64,000 nucleotides of DNA from Aurelia coerulea (taxonomy: Eukaryota; Cnidaria; Scyphozoa; Semaeostomeae; Ulmaridae), in the NCBI GenBank assembly GCA_039566865.1, contig CM076947.1:18167501-18231500 (forward strand). Direction: 5' to 3'. Of this stretch, positions 47,836-59,475 are shown piece after piece. A program made the translations under genes and the position numbers. Numbering within the stretch: position 1 is the stretch's first letter; the number at the start of each line of letters is the position of its first letter. The notes below the pieces were generated by a model. The model was given only the letters and a program-made list of their open reading frames with translations, had not been told where the DNA came from and did not search any database.

Positions 47836-48728
47836 GTAGGTTTGACACATTTGATAACTTTTTCAATCTTGAAATCAAAAGCAGAAAGTTGTAGTCGGCT
47901 GTCTAAAACATTCTTGCACTTTTAGTAAGCAAAGAAGAATGATGTTTTAAACCACCAATAAGCTCATTTGTTTACTTCTTCATTTGCCAATCAACACGCA
48001 GAAAAGACAACAGAGAATCAGCTAAAATGATTTTTAATAGTTCCGAAAACGAGGACCAATTCTAGGACCCTTAACTGTGAAGGAAAACACTCCCACAAAA
48101 GGCTGGCGTTGCACGTGATAATTCCCTTTTCCGAGGAAATTCTTGAATTTTTATGCAGAAAAGAGACTCTTCTAAAATCCTGCCGCTTCGCTTCTCATAA
48201 TATTTCTGAAAACAGGAGATATTTTGCGATTTAGGTAATTTCAATGCGCTTAGGCCCTTTTTCAAAGAACATTTGCGGCGCAAAGTGGGCCTTGACAACC
48301 CACATTTCACGTTTCTATTGAATTTTCCTCTTCTAAACTTTGAATCTTCCTCGCCTTTTATCTGCCGATAAATAATGTGCACCCTAGACTCCTATTTTTG
48401 CGTTGCGCAGCGGATGGAAGTTCTCCGCCCGCGCTATTTTTAGACTCCTCCTGACTCCTGGCATTCTTTCATCTTGTTCTTTACCAAACTGGAGATGACC
48501 TGCATATCAATCACGCATCTCAATGAATGAATTTATGACATTCAACCGCCGTTTGTCTGATCCATCGAACTTGTCAGGGAATTTTTTCTGCTCAAACAGA
48601 AACACTCCTCTATTTGAATGTTGCGCTTTACAAAGAAACCCAACTAAAATTTAATAATAAATCAAGTTCTAGGGGAATTTCCTCTTGCCCTCGTCATGGA
48701 TTTGAGTCCACTTCCTTGCTGTCGATGC
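47836..48728. other. No gene recognised
   Basis: Intron-like AT-rich sequence; short open frames without motifs. Confidence 0.4.
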
Positions 48729-49110
48729 TCAATAAGATGGCGGTGCAGCATGTGGCCACCGGCAAATTATATTCACCAACGCTGAAAGTTCTCTCTCTGT
48801 ATTTTTGGTATCGTCGATGGCTTCAACTGTAAAGTCATTGGCATTGCTGGATTCATCCTCTTCCGCTTCTCTTTCATCATCTGACATATCATCGCCATTT
48901 TCCTCATCATCATCGGAGCGCACAACAGCAGAATTGGCTTTTGCTGCCAACGTGTCGATTCTCTTCTTCAAGTGTTCCTTGCAAACATGGCATTCACTGA
49001 CGTAACGTATGGAAGGTTGCATTGCAGATGAAAGGAATGGCCACAGGAGAAGATACGCCATAGAGGACTCATCGATACGCAGTTGTTCTTGTTCTTATTC
49101 TTATGTCCAT
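48729..49110 (-). pseudogene. RING-like fragment with acidic tail, frameshifted
   Basis: On the minus strand FSCGHSFHLQC (about 49050) and, in the neighbouring frame, SECHVCKEHLKKR (about 48990) together give the second half of a RING-H2 pattern (C-x-H-x2-H-x2-C ... C-x2-C). A one-base shift near 49016 separates them. A strongly acidic stretch follows (SDDDEENGDDMSDDEREAEE), then a stop at 48729. The first cysteine pair of a RING is not visible and no splice site is clear upstream. It may be a processed or decayed copy of an E3 ligase-like gene, or part of a mobile element. Confidence 0.4.
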
Positions 49111-49859
49111 ATTTAAAGTTGGTATTTACAATACTAATGAAAAACATAAATAAACTTAAACCAAAATCACAAATAACAGAAAATAGTAAATAAAAACACA
49201 ACTGTTAAAAACCACACGTTTTGATTATAAAAATCTTCCTCAGTGGAAAAACATACTAATTCAAACCAACTACTTACAAACAAAAACAATATCTATATAT
49301 ATATATACTTTATACAAAATTAGCGCCATATTTTGCAGGTGCATTTGTCTCCAGCTTAGTGTTTGATCCTCTTTTTGAAAACCAAACATGTTGGCTCACT
49401 TTTGACACTGTCATCGAGGGTGTTCCAGACGAAACTCCCTCTAAAGGACAGTGAGTCTTGCCCAAAACCCTGTGTCTTTTATTGTGGCAGTTTACATAGA
49501 TTTTGTATCCATAGATTGTAAGTTACAGCATAGCCTCCAAATCTTTTCTTTTGTCCGAAGTTTCCCGGGGACGCTGACTCATCCTCTGATCAGATTGCGT
49601 TTTCTCCTAAAACTGACCAATCAGGTGCCGTCATTTCATTACTTCCGCGTTTCGCAGCTAGATTTAGGCCATTTTGGGTGACCCCCAATAAAAAATATTG
49701 CACGCTCGAATAAATCGAATTTTTTGAAAATTTCAACGCGAAAAGGAAGCTTATACATAGGACCACAAGTGTTCATGTAACCCCCTTGCCATCACCTAGG
49801 ATTGAAAAATTACGGCGATTTGAATGTTTGTCTTTGGTATTTTTTCAAACAGGTAGCCG

Positions 49860-51351
49860 CATCCTACTCACCCTCCCCCCAAAATTGGTTTTTTAGCAAA
49901 ATCATCAAAAATATGCATATTTCCATGAATAATTCTTCCGAAATTTCCGAAATTTGCGCTTTACTTCGCCTTGACTTGCGAATTTGCGACACCTCCAAAC
50001 TCTGTCCTTCTTCCCTGGATGACAACGTATGCCTCTCTCTTGTCTGGACCCAACATAGCAGGAAAAGGCGGGAAAAGAAATCTTTAACGGTGGCGGTGTC
50101 GTCATGTTTTTGTTGGCAAAATCATTTATCGTCTCAAATGTTTCTTTAAAAATGGGGAAAGGAAGAGAATAATCTCGTTTAAATGCAATGCATGCTGACT
50201 GGAAGAGCTTGACAACAGTTTTATTAAAATCTAAAAGCGCGTCTTGGACTTGGCAACATCTTCTTCAAAGCATTCACATCATATCATCGAAAGAAACACG
50301 CCATCAACAAATATTTGCATTGACTGCCTGATGATATGTCTCGACAAGAGAGAATATACAAGACTTTTGCCAACTAAAATCAAGAGTCTACCCCTGTATC
50401 AAAAGGTTTGTTGGAGTTGTAAAAACAAAATAAATTTCACAGACAACAATTACCAACAATTGCATTACATGTATTCTTTTTGTAAGAAGCTGCTTTAAGA
50501 AACGCAACCTTTAGATCGCCAAATATTATTAGAAACTGTTGTACACATACTTTTTTATAAGAAGCTAAGAATTGGGTCAGTGCTGAAAGAGGTTCCATAA
50601 CAATCTTCATGTTCCTTACTTGTGCCCTCGTGAACATTTCAAAACAAGGTTTTTGAAGCCTTTCCAATGCTAAGCATTACAGGAAACAAGTGAAAATATA
50701 ATAAAGATATGTCAAGGATTTCCTTAATCTTTATAAAAATAAATTGTTTCTTAAGTTATATTTTCCCAGTGCTGGAGTTTTGCAATTTTTTGGCGATCTG
50801 AGAGTTGAGTTTTTTACCTTTTCTTATAAAAAAATGCGTGTTCTGGGAAGAAACTATTTATTATGATAGAGGAAGTCCTTGGGATATTTTTACTTTATTT
50901 TCACTTGGTTATTGTATCATGTTGCTCGGAAGGGGCTCGGAAGGTACTTGAGAAAAGTCAAACATTAGAAAGGCTTCAAAAACATTGTCTCGAAATGTTT
51001 ACGGGGCACAGGTAGTAAACATGAAGATATGTCTAAACATTGGAAAGGCTTCAAAAACCTTTGTTTTGAAATGTTCACGGGGGCACAGGTAAACTTTGAG
51101 TAGCAGCTACTCAAAATCTGATGATAAATGCCCTGACTGCAATACGAATTAGAAGGAAAACTTACTTCATCGTGATCTTGATCGCTCCTGCTGCAATGCC
51201 GTCGTCTTCTTTGAGAATTGTTTGCAATGCTGTCAGTTTGGTTTCACTCACACTCATCCCAAGCGCAGGAATTAAAAATATTGGCAGTTGTTTCGATACT
51301 TTGCTTCAACCTCAATGGTAATCAACAATCTTCTTATAGATTTTTGAACAA
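49860..51351. other. Interior of the TIR element: dispersed foldback sequence, no gene
   Basis: 50580-51100 contains an imperfect inverted repeat: 'aaggcttcaaaaac' near 50960 and 51043, its complement near 50650. It is related to 33180-34080. No protein-like frame with a motif. Confidence 0.5.
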
Positions 51352-52912
51352 ACATCATCATCATCATCATCATTAATTTATTTACAAAGTAGGCTGAAAA
51401 CAAAACCATAGCTAAAATTACAGCTAATTAAGGCCTACTTATTTACAAAATTTACAATCTAATCTAAAAATAATATGTATATGTATAATTACAGTAATTT
51501 CACTAACTATCCTGTTATGAACCCAACCTGTTGTACATATGTTTTGCAAAGCCTACAGTTGCATTTATCACCATTCCAGCACCGTATTTGCTTTTTGAAA
51601 ATTTGAAGGGTGCTGGAGTCTTTTATTTCGTGTGGTAGCAGCTGCCACATCCTATTTCCAAGGAAAGCTACAGACTCGATTCCAAAGGACGTAGTGCGTA
51701 CTTTTGGAAGCAGCGCGTCGGTCCCATGCCTCAAGGCGTAGCCAGTGTTCCGCTGCGTGAAAATATCCTTCATAAAAGTTGGACTTAGATCTAATTTTGT
51801 TTTAAAAATCTCAGTCATAAGCAACTGTAGGTTTCTTATATGGATGGGTACTGAATTTGTTTGCTCCAGGAGAAAACCAAAATCATGTTCGTAATCTTTC
51901 TGTGCAATGCGCAAAGCCCTTTCGTGAACGTGATTTATTCTTTGATTCAAGGTTCTATCGCAGAACATCCAAACAAGTGGACAATAGCTAAAATGGGATA
52001 ATATGAAAGCACGCATTAGTTGCTGCAGTTTTTCTGTGTCCATGTAACAGGATATTCGGTTAAGAGCATGAAGTTTTTGGCTGGCTTTCTTACATAGAGA
52101 TTTGACATGTTGTTTGAAGGAAAGAGATCGATCAAATTTTATGCCAAGAAGATTCTCCTCTGTAGATTCTTTCAAACAAGCGCCTCCTATTTTGATGGAT
52201 ACTTCATTGTCCTTTGCACCGAAAATCATTAAATGGCATTTATCCTCATTTAGCTTCATGAGATTGTTCGGAAACCACTCAGTTAACTTAAGGGCATCAT
52301 TTTCTAAATGCGCAATTACATTATCGATACGCATAAATCGTTGTATCGTCCGCATAGTTACATATTTCGGTCTCCTCTAGGAACAGGAACAAGTCATTCA
52401 GGTATATGTTGAACAAGAGGGGGCCTAGGACAGAACCTTGCGGTACACCTAGGGTGGTCTTTGTCCACGTGCTGAATGAACCATTGACCTTTACCCTTTG
52501 TTTCCTGTCGACGAGATAGCTATGGATGAACTGCAATGCAGATCTACTGAAACCGTATGCATTCAATTTTGCAATCAATAATTCGTGATTTAGACAATCA
52601 AAGGCTTTCGAAAGGTCCGTCAGGACGGCCCCTGCGACGCCTCCGCTGTCCAACGACTTTTTGCAGGTTTCAACTAAACGTAGAAGTGCATGCTGTGTAC
52701 CATAGCCCTCTCGAAATCCACAGAGGAGTGGAGACAAGAAACATTGGACAAAGGGCAGCATTTGATCTTGCATCAACCTTTCGTATATCTTTGATGCTGA
52801 TGGCAAAACTGTAATAGGTCGGTAGTTTTTCTTCGAAAAGGCATCCTCTTTTTGAAGAGTGAGCTTAAATCTCCAGCTTTCAATTCTTTGGGAAAAGTAC
52901 CCTTGGATAAAC
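51352..52912 (-). mobile_element. Non-LTR retrotransposon, copy 2 (RT domain to 3' tail)
   Basis: On the minus strand the reverse transcriptase runs from about 52910 (PKELKAGDLSSLF). A frameshift lies near 52845. Then come PSASKIYERLM, HALLRLVETCKKSLDSG, LTDLSKAFDCLNHELL with the first catalytic Asp, TLGVPQGSVLGPLLFNIYLN, and the catalytic NYADDT (about 52345). A second frameshift just after the YADD box moves into a 282-codon frame (to 51507) with LNEDKCHLMIFG, KLHALNRISCYMD and a C-terminal C-x-C-x2-C (CNCRLC). A ~130-bp 3' UTR ends in (ATC)n on the plus strand, i.e. a GAT-type tail. Same family as 1161-2304. Endonuclease and ORF1 are missing. Confidence 0.88.
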
Positions 52913-53310
52913 CACTACCTGTTTGAACAAATACCAAAGACAGACATTCAAATCGCCGTAATTTTTCAATCCTAGGTGATGGCAAGGGGGTTACATGAAC
53001 ACTTGTGGTCCTATGTATAAGCTTCCTTTTCCCGTTGAAATTTTCAAAAAATTCGATTTATTCGAGCGTGCAATATTTTTTTATTGGGGGGTACTCAAAA
53101 TGGCCTAAATCTAGCTGCGAAACGCGGAAGTAATGAAATGACGGCACCTGATTGGTCAATTTTAGGAGAAAACGCAATCTGATCAGAGGATGAGTCAGCG
53201 TCCCCGGGGAACTTCGGACAAAAGAAAAGATTTGGAGGCTATGCTGTAAGTTACATGTTTCTTTTCATGGAATTCCCATACAAGCGATGGATTAAGGTGA
53301 TTGATTAACT

Positions 53311-53632
53311 GTCATTTAATGGTTCCTTTGATAAAAATGAAACAGAAGGACAAAACCCCTCAAGATTTACAATGCTTCATTTGACTTCATTAAGGCCAAG
53401 ATCCACATAAACTCTCATTTGAGGTTTTGTCCGCGCGGTTCCGAAAACGAGTAGAAAAGTGACAAAAGGAATTTTTGCGCAAATTTGGCTAATTTTGCGA
53501 AACAGTCCGAAATAGCTAATTGCTAGAAAATTGGGCAGTAAGTGCAGCCGCCCGGAATTTGCTAGCACGAACAACAACAACAACTTTAAGGTCGGTGATT
53601 GGACTGAAATAAATACTTTATTATTTTTTCCG
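53311..53632 (-). repeat. Split direct repeat B2
   Basis: From 'catttaatggttcctttgat' to 'actttattattttttccg'; matches 54050-54371 with very few differences (for example 'cattaagg' versus 'cataaagg'). Confidence 0.85.
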
Positions 53633-53706
53633 GGCCAACGCACCTGTCACACGACCGACGGCCGTGGAAAGAAAAGAGGCAGAAAAGAAAGTGGCGGGTG
53701 GGTGGG

Positions 53707-53963
53707 GAACTTGAATCGCAGAACCACCTGCTGTCTCTGGCTGATGAAGATAGACAACGATAAACCAACACGTTTCACTTTTATACTAGCCACGAGAAAA
53801 AGGCAAAACTTCTGCTCCCAATGCACAAGACAGCAGGAAGTTACTCCTGAGAATAACAAACAATAATCAAAACAAACGGCTCATGAACTAACCGACTGGT
53901 GTAAAGAGCGGAACGGAAGGCCATATGCTACGACGGCATGACTAAATTCCTTCAAAATAAACA
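53707..53963 (-). repeat. Split direct repeat A2
   Basis: From 'gaacttgaatcgcagaacca' to 'ccttcaaaataaaca'; identical by eye to 58098-58354. About 75 bp separate it from B2 and about 86 bp from B1. Confidence 0.88.
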
Positions 53964-54049
53964 TGACATGTGCAGGGGCCTAGCCCCCCTCATACCACAC
54001 CATACAGACATCAAAGTTCCATTAACCGCGATAAAATTTCATTTGATCG

Positions 54050-54371
54050 CCATTTAATGGTTCCTTTGATAAAAATGAAACAGAAGGACAAAACCCCTCA
54101 AGATTTACAATGCTTCATTTGACTTCATAAAGGCCAAGATCCACATAAACTCTCATTTGAGGTTTTGTCCGCGCGGTTCCGAAAACGAGTAGAAAAGTGA
54201 CAAAAGGAATTTTTGCGCAAATTTGGCTAATTTTGCGAAACAGTCCGAAATAGCTAATTGCTAGAAAATTGGGCAGTAAGTGCAGCCGCCCGGAATTTGC
54301 TAGCACGAACAACAACAACAACTTTAAGGTCGGTGATTGGACTGAAATAAATACTTTATTATTTTTTCCGC
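54050..54371 (-). repeat. Split direct repeat B1
   Basis: The internal copy of the B repeat, next to A2; see B2 at 53311-53632. Confidence 0.85.
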
Positions 54372-54539
54372 CCAACACGAAGTGCCCCACCCAATCACCA
54401 CCTGAAGAGAAAAGGTAGAAAGCGGATAGCTGCAGGATAGACGCAAATAAAAATTGTGTTCATAAACAAAACAAAACCAAGACTAGGCAAACCCCCTGCC
54501 AGGAGTCAGATACTTTTGACATAACAAACATTAACACTT

Positions 54540-54826
54540 AATTTTTTGGCTCTCACCCGCGAGTTCACCAAGCCTTAACGGCTCTCACCCACGGGATCAC
54601 CAAGCCTTAACGGCTCTCGCTCAATGGGTCATCAAGCCATAACACTTTGAAACGTTTGGCGTTCACCCACCAGGGTATTAAACACCTTTGGCGTAACCAT
54701 CCTCATACTTTGAAACTTTGAAACTTTGAAGCATGACACTTTGAAACATTTGGCTTAACAAGGCCTTAATTAACTGAAATTTAGCTATTCATTTCTTTTT
54801 CTTTATATTATATCTATTATATCTAT

Positions 54827-54860
<34 letters not shown>

Positions 54861-55015
54861 ATTTTTTTTTATTATATATATTAGTATATATTATATAATA
54901 TTATTATTACAATATAATAATATAATATAATGATAATATAATCGAAACGTTTTTATCAAACAGTTCTATTTCTCTTTTTTATTTTCTGCTTATTCTGAAT
55001 TTGGGTTTAGGTCAT

Positions 55016-55057
<42 letters not shown>

Positions 55058-56110
55058 GTAATAATAATAATAATAATAATAACGTTGAAACGTTTGGCTA
55101 CACAAGCCTTCACACTGTTTAACGTTTGGCTACACAAGCCTTGACACTTTTTAACGTTTGGCTACACAAGCCTTGACACTTTTTAACGTTTGGCCACACA
55201 GGCCTTGACACTTTTTAACGTTTGGCCACACAGGCCTTGACACTTTTGGCTACACAAGCCTTAACACTTTGAAACGTTAGGCTACACAAGCCTTAAAACG
55301 TTTGGCCACACAGGCCTTGACACTTTTGGCTAAACAAGCCTTGACACTTTGAAACGTTTGGCCACACAGGCCTTGACACTTTTGGCTACACAAGCCTTGA
55401 CACTTGTTAACGTTTGGCCACACAGGCCTTGACACTTTTTAACGTCTGGCCACACAGGCCTTGACACCTTTGGCTACACAAGCCTTGACACTTTGAAACG
55501 TTAGGCTACACAAGCCTTGAAACGTTTGGCCACACAGGCCTTGACACTTTTGGCTACACAAGCCTTGACACTTTGAAACGTTTGGCCCAAAAAATCCTTA
55601 ACACTTTGAAACGTTTGGCCTAAAAAGCCTTAACACTTTTAAACGTTTGGCCTAAAAAGCCTTAACACTAGAAACGTTTGGCCCAAAAAGCCTTAACACT
55701 TTGAAAACGTTTGGCCTGAAAGCCTTAACACTTTGAAACGTTTGGTCTAAAAAAGCCTTAACACTTTGAAACGCTTGGTCTAAAAAGCCCTCACACTTCG
55801 AAACGCTCGGCCTAAAGCACATATGTCACATTAGCCATTGGTTAATACAACAAACAAGTTTTGAGTGGAATTCCATTGTCTCGTGAATTTTCCTTTCTGT
55901 TTCATGAATTTTCATTGCAATGAAAATTCAGCCTCGATCCTGTGCTTTGTAATAAACAAGAGAGAGAAAAGTATTGCATGAACCAATCAGCTTCATGACA
56001 TGCGCTCTCTAACAAGCCTTTACACTTCGAAACGCTTGGCTCAACTCGCCTTAACACTTTGAAACGTTTCTGGCTTTCACCCACCAGGGTACTAACACGT
56101 TTGGCTTTAA
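54540..56110. repeat. Hairpin minisatellite (GGCT...AGCC units, ~30-36 bp)
   Basis: Dozens of units of the form 'aacgtttggctacacaagcc' followed by 'ttgacacttt'. Each unit holds a short inverted repeat. In the best-ordered block (55096-55565) ten units have GGCT...AGCC and seven have GGCC...GGCC, none mixed. Flanking units have longer loops ('ggctctcacccacgggatca'). AT microsatellites, (TA)n near 54825-54860 and (AAT)n at 55017-55082, interrupt the left part. Confidence 0.9.
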
Positions 56111-56149
56111 AAAGCCTAAAACGACTTTATTATTTGCTTTAAATGTCTC

Positions 56150-56882
56150 CAATTTAAACTATCGCCTTGACAACCATTTTTAGAAAATATAACTGAGCTA
56201 CAAATACCTGCAGAACAAGAACGAAAACAACAACAACCACAACCAAAACCGACACACTTAAATAACTTGGGCCTAGGACTACCATAACTCATATAACTAT
56301 ATAAAATAAAGTAGTAAAGAAAACCCCGACATTTAAGAATTTTAGAAATTTTGGCTGATATTCAGAAACTACGGGAAGTTTTTTGAATTCGTTTTAAAGT
56401 TTCTGCTGAGCTTTACCAAAACAACCCAAAAGGGGAGAGGATGTAAATTTCGCAAACGTTTTGGATTCCATACGACTGCTCAAAGAACCTACAAAGCCGG
56501 CAAGAAGGGAAAGACTGAAAATCATCCGTAAATAAATTCGGCTAATGATTTACGCAGCCAACTGACTAACTAACTAACCAACCAACACAAATACGCAAAT
56601 AAACTCAAAACAAAACAACATTTCAAACTTGGTTATCAAATAGATTTTTGTTTTCTTGTTAAAACTCTAAATCACTTTCGATCCAGTTTCGATTTGCCCA
56701 AATCCTCGATATATCTGCTCCATTGGAAGGAATCCTACCCAACTCCAATCCAATTAAACCTACAAAGTATCAGGATGAAGATGTAGCTCCCAAATTGACA
56801 GCACATATAATAACTCAAAGGGGGTTATTTCCAAAGGCGTAGGTAATACCAAGGCAGAGTTAGAGAAACTGTCATCAGTTAG
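56150..56882 (-). other. Remnant between minisatellite and ORF1; possible start of ORF2
   Basis: On the minus strand, about 56700-56840, a decayed frame reads TPFELLYVLSIWELHLHPDT. This weakly recalls the N-terminal part of YR-retrotransposon RT proteins. Otherwise AT-rich sequence without genes. Confidence 0.3.
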
Positions 56883-58016
56883 TCACTTGTTTTTCTTCTT
56901 TCTTGGAGGACTCTTAGGTGAAGGGGACCTACTTCTGGACCTCCTTTGAAAGCTACCACGAGATGTTGAAACACGAGAACACTTGCTAGCAGTATGTGAG
57001 CCCTGACATAAACAGCAAACATGGCGGTATCTGCACGGGTCGAACCTGCAATCTCCTCGATTCCAAAAGACACAAATTCCTTGACTAGGTGATTCAATAT
57101 TGCTTACAAGGGACGATGAAATGATGACCTTATTGTTTTGATACATTGTGTTTCAGCTTTGTTGAGAACGAATCAACGGTGGGGCTCACGTTGTCATGCG
57201 CATCGCTGCTTTTGTTTCTTCCCTTGTTCTCAACGGTCAAGCTAATTTGCATATTACATAAGTGAAGTAAATCATTACTGCGCATGCGATCTGGAGCCCT
57301 TTTTGGGGGATTCCTTGAGGCTCACAACTTAGCCTGTTCGTATCCCCAACAAGAATCCATGCCTCGGCCCAGTCCTGAAAATTGCGAATTGGCTGCAACT
57401 CTGAATTTTTTTCGCATTTCAAAAGGCGCATTAACTGAGCCCCAACAGGTTCAACTGGGGGGAGTTTGTCCAAATTAGCTGGGCGCAAAAGGACCAAATC
57501 GACAAAAATGTTCTTCTTTACCATGTTTACAATGTAACCAGGTACAGGCGGCAGACTTTCAGCAACGGAAAAACCAGGCTGTGAAATTTGGCTGGTGACA
57601 AAAAGTTGAGGATTCAACGCAAAAAGTTCTTTAGGAATATTCCAATTAGCTAGGCTTGGGACACTGGTGGACTGAGCTGAGGCTGAGCTCGTGGTCGGCT
57701 GACCCTGGAGGCTTGACGACAGAAAAACATTAGATTGACTAAGGCCAACTGAAGCCACGGGCAAAAATGAAGGGGCAAAGTTTTGGCTAAAAGCAGATTG
57801 ACCTGAGCTCGTAGAAATAACGGATGCCTGTGAGCTTGTACCAGAGAACGATGTTGCATCTTGGTTTGAAACATTGACATCAGGCCCCCCCGAAGTCAAA
57901 AGACGCCCGACTGACTGCTGAATATTCGATATAGCTGATTCAAGAACACCCAATCTTGCACCCATTAAATCTCCACCTGTCAAATTCGAGTTAGTCGAAG
58001 TATCTTCATCAGACAT
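56883..58016 (-). pseudogene. YR-retrotransposon ORF1 (gag-like), interrupted
   Basis: On the minus strand the N-terminal 259-codon frame (58016-57237) starts MSDEDTSTNS. It has a heptad-like LGVLESAISNIQQSVGRLL, a long Ser/Gln/Ala-rich spacer, and a conserved-looking PPVPGYIVNMVKKNIFVDL ... FQDWAEAWILV. The frame is then broken by an insertion of about 130 bp (roughly 57157-57290), whose ends carry inverted 'gcatgcgc'-like and 'ttgagaac/gttctcaa' motifs. It resumes at 57146-56883 with a cysteine/histidine block FWNRGDCRFDPCRYRHVCCL followed by an Arg-Ser tail. That resembles the C-terminal zinc motif of DIRS/PAT/Ngaro ORF1 proteins, thought to be the nucleocapsid-like nucleic-acid binder. 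Its position between split direct repeats supports the call. Confidence 0.6.
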
Positions 58017-58097
58017 GATAAATATAACACGAGAGAAAATAATTCAAATCAGAAAGCTCTCACCAAAGCAGTTCAATGACACGTCACCGCACACAGC

Positions 58098-58354
58098 GAA
58101 CTTGAATCGCAGAACCACCTGCTGTCTCTGGCTGATGAAGATAGACAACGATAAACCAACACGTTTCACTTTTATACTAGCCACGAGAAAAAGGCAAAAC
58201 TTCTGCTCCCAATGCACAAGACAGCAGGAAGTTACTCCTGAGAATAACAAACAATAATCAAAACAAACGGCTCATGAACTAACCGACTGGTGTAAAGAGC
58301 GGAACGGAAGGCCATATGCTACGACGGCATGACTAAATTCCTTCAAAATAAACA
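58098..58354 (-). repeat. Split direct repeat A1 (5' end of the YR element)
   Basis: The terminal A repeat, starting about 80 bp upstream of ORF1. Identity with A2 at 53707-53963 implies recent origin or gene conversion. Confidence 0.88.
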
Positions 58355-58724
58355 CATTAATTTCTGTAAATTTCTAACATGTATACTAAAGCTGCCACTT
58401 CGAGTGAGCAATGTTTCAAAGGAACATTCTTGTCATATTTTCTTGGAAGAGAAATGACAAAATTCATACAAAAGGTTGGATATTTTTTCAAACATGATGT
58501 TGGCAAAATTGACCTGAGTGGGACAGATCGGTTGTTTGAGGTTTTCAGTCTAATGATTCTAAAAATCAGGCAATGAAGCACTCATTGTGAGACCATGAAT
58601 TTTCAGTAAAGATTTTTACTGATTATGTGTCTGCTGGTTTTCTTGATTGCAACTGATTGCGATACACTAGATATAATCAATGAAATCAACGAAGGGAAAT
58701 AAATGAAATTGTTAATGACCATGC
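58355..58724. other. No gene recognised
   Basis: Spacer between the YR retrotransposon and the Gypsy LTR; the open frames here have no motifs. Confidence 0.45.
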
Positions 58725-58849
58725 TGTTATATATCGAGCCGAGCGAGAGAGCTGTCTCAAGTCACGCTAAAGACCAACTTCGTAAGTAATCTCAAAAGGA
58801 GGCTAAGTCAACAGGACTTCAAACCTACGAACGAGGCTAATACGTTACA
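58725..58849 (-). mobile_element. Probable 3' LTR of the Ty3/Gypsy element (short, ~125 bp)
   Basis: On the minus strand a tract 'ttaagggggggggggg' leads directly into TGTAACGTATTAGCC, and the sequence ends GATATATAACA. This gives TG...CA ends after a polypurine tract and downstream of pol. The other LTR is outside the window. Confidence 0.55.
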
Positions 58850-59023
58850 CTTCCCCCCCCCCCTTAAATATGAAAAGCGTCCAACAGTTATCAAGTTTCC
58901 ACTTAAAGCTCTTCACTGTAATTCAACTAATATATCAAACTTAACTACAAGTGCTGGGTGGACTACCAACACTTAGAAACGGGCAGAAAAGCATTATTCT
59001 GGCTTTTGATTCTACCTGTTTTT

Positions 59024-59471
59024 CTACTGGAGTCCAAGTCTCTTTGGAGGTATTCTTATCCTTGCTGGATAGCGTCTTTCAGGAGTCTTTGCTGATGATA
59101 AATTCACCTCAGGAGTCTTTTCTATTCTCACCTCAGTAGACTTCTGAACTTCTGGCTCAATCTGTAACTCTACTTTCTCTGAAGTCTCTTTACTGGGCAA
59201 ATCTCTATGCTCGATAACTCTTTCATCGTGTGTTTTCTCTAATTCAATTGGAGGTAACACATCTGGAATAACAGGTAATTCCTCTGCTATCTCTTTTGGT
59301 GGAATCTCACTACTTAAGAGATGCTCTATATGCACAAATCTTATTCTTTGTCCACATTTAACCAAATAAGTTAGAGGTCCCTTTTTCTTTACAATGATTC
59401 CTGGGATCCATCTCTCCTTGCTATCTCAGTGATTTCTAACAAGCACCGATTGATTTACTCTGAGTTCACGA
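59024..59471 (-). pseudogene. pol: Ty3/Gypsy pol C-terminal part
   Basis: On the minus strand this continues the integrase C-terminal region after the inserted LTR element. KERWIPGIIVKKKGPLTYLV fits the GPY/F-like module that follows the Gypsy integrase core. An acidic tail then ends in RRYPARIRIPPKRLGLQ, typical of Gypsy pol C-termini. One stop near 59425 separates it from upstream sequence. Confidence 0.78.
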
Positions 59472-59475
59472 CTTT

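Larger units (their letters stand above)
49527..53245. mobile_element. 3.7-kb Mutator/foldback-type element with ~332-bp TIRs and 9-bp TSD
   Basis: The termini AGCATAGCCTCCAAATC and GATTTGGAGGCTATGCT begin inverted repeats 49527-49859 and 52915-53245. They are flanked by GTAAGTTAC at 49518-49526 and 53246-53254 (or 11 bp TGTAAGTTACA, since this is nearly palindromic). The first ~150 bp are related to the ends of the element at 42773-45956. The inside holds a LINE copy and dispersed foldback sequence, no transposase. Confidence 0.88.
53311..58354 (-). mobile_element. Non-autonomous PAT/Ngaro-like YR retrotransposon with split direct repeats
   Basis: Read on the minus strand the order is A1 (58354-58098), ORF1 (58016-56883), filler, B1 (54371-54050), A2 (53963-53707), B2 (53632-53311). 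A1 and A2 (257 bp) look identical, and B1 and B2 (~322 bp) almost so. The A-ORF-B-A-B order is the split-direct-repeat signature of PAT and Ngaro tyrosine-recombinase retrotransposons. RT, RNase H and recombinase genes are absent, replaced by microsatellite and minisatellite DNA. No target duplication, as expected for YR elements. Confidence 0.72.
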
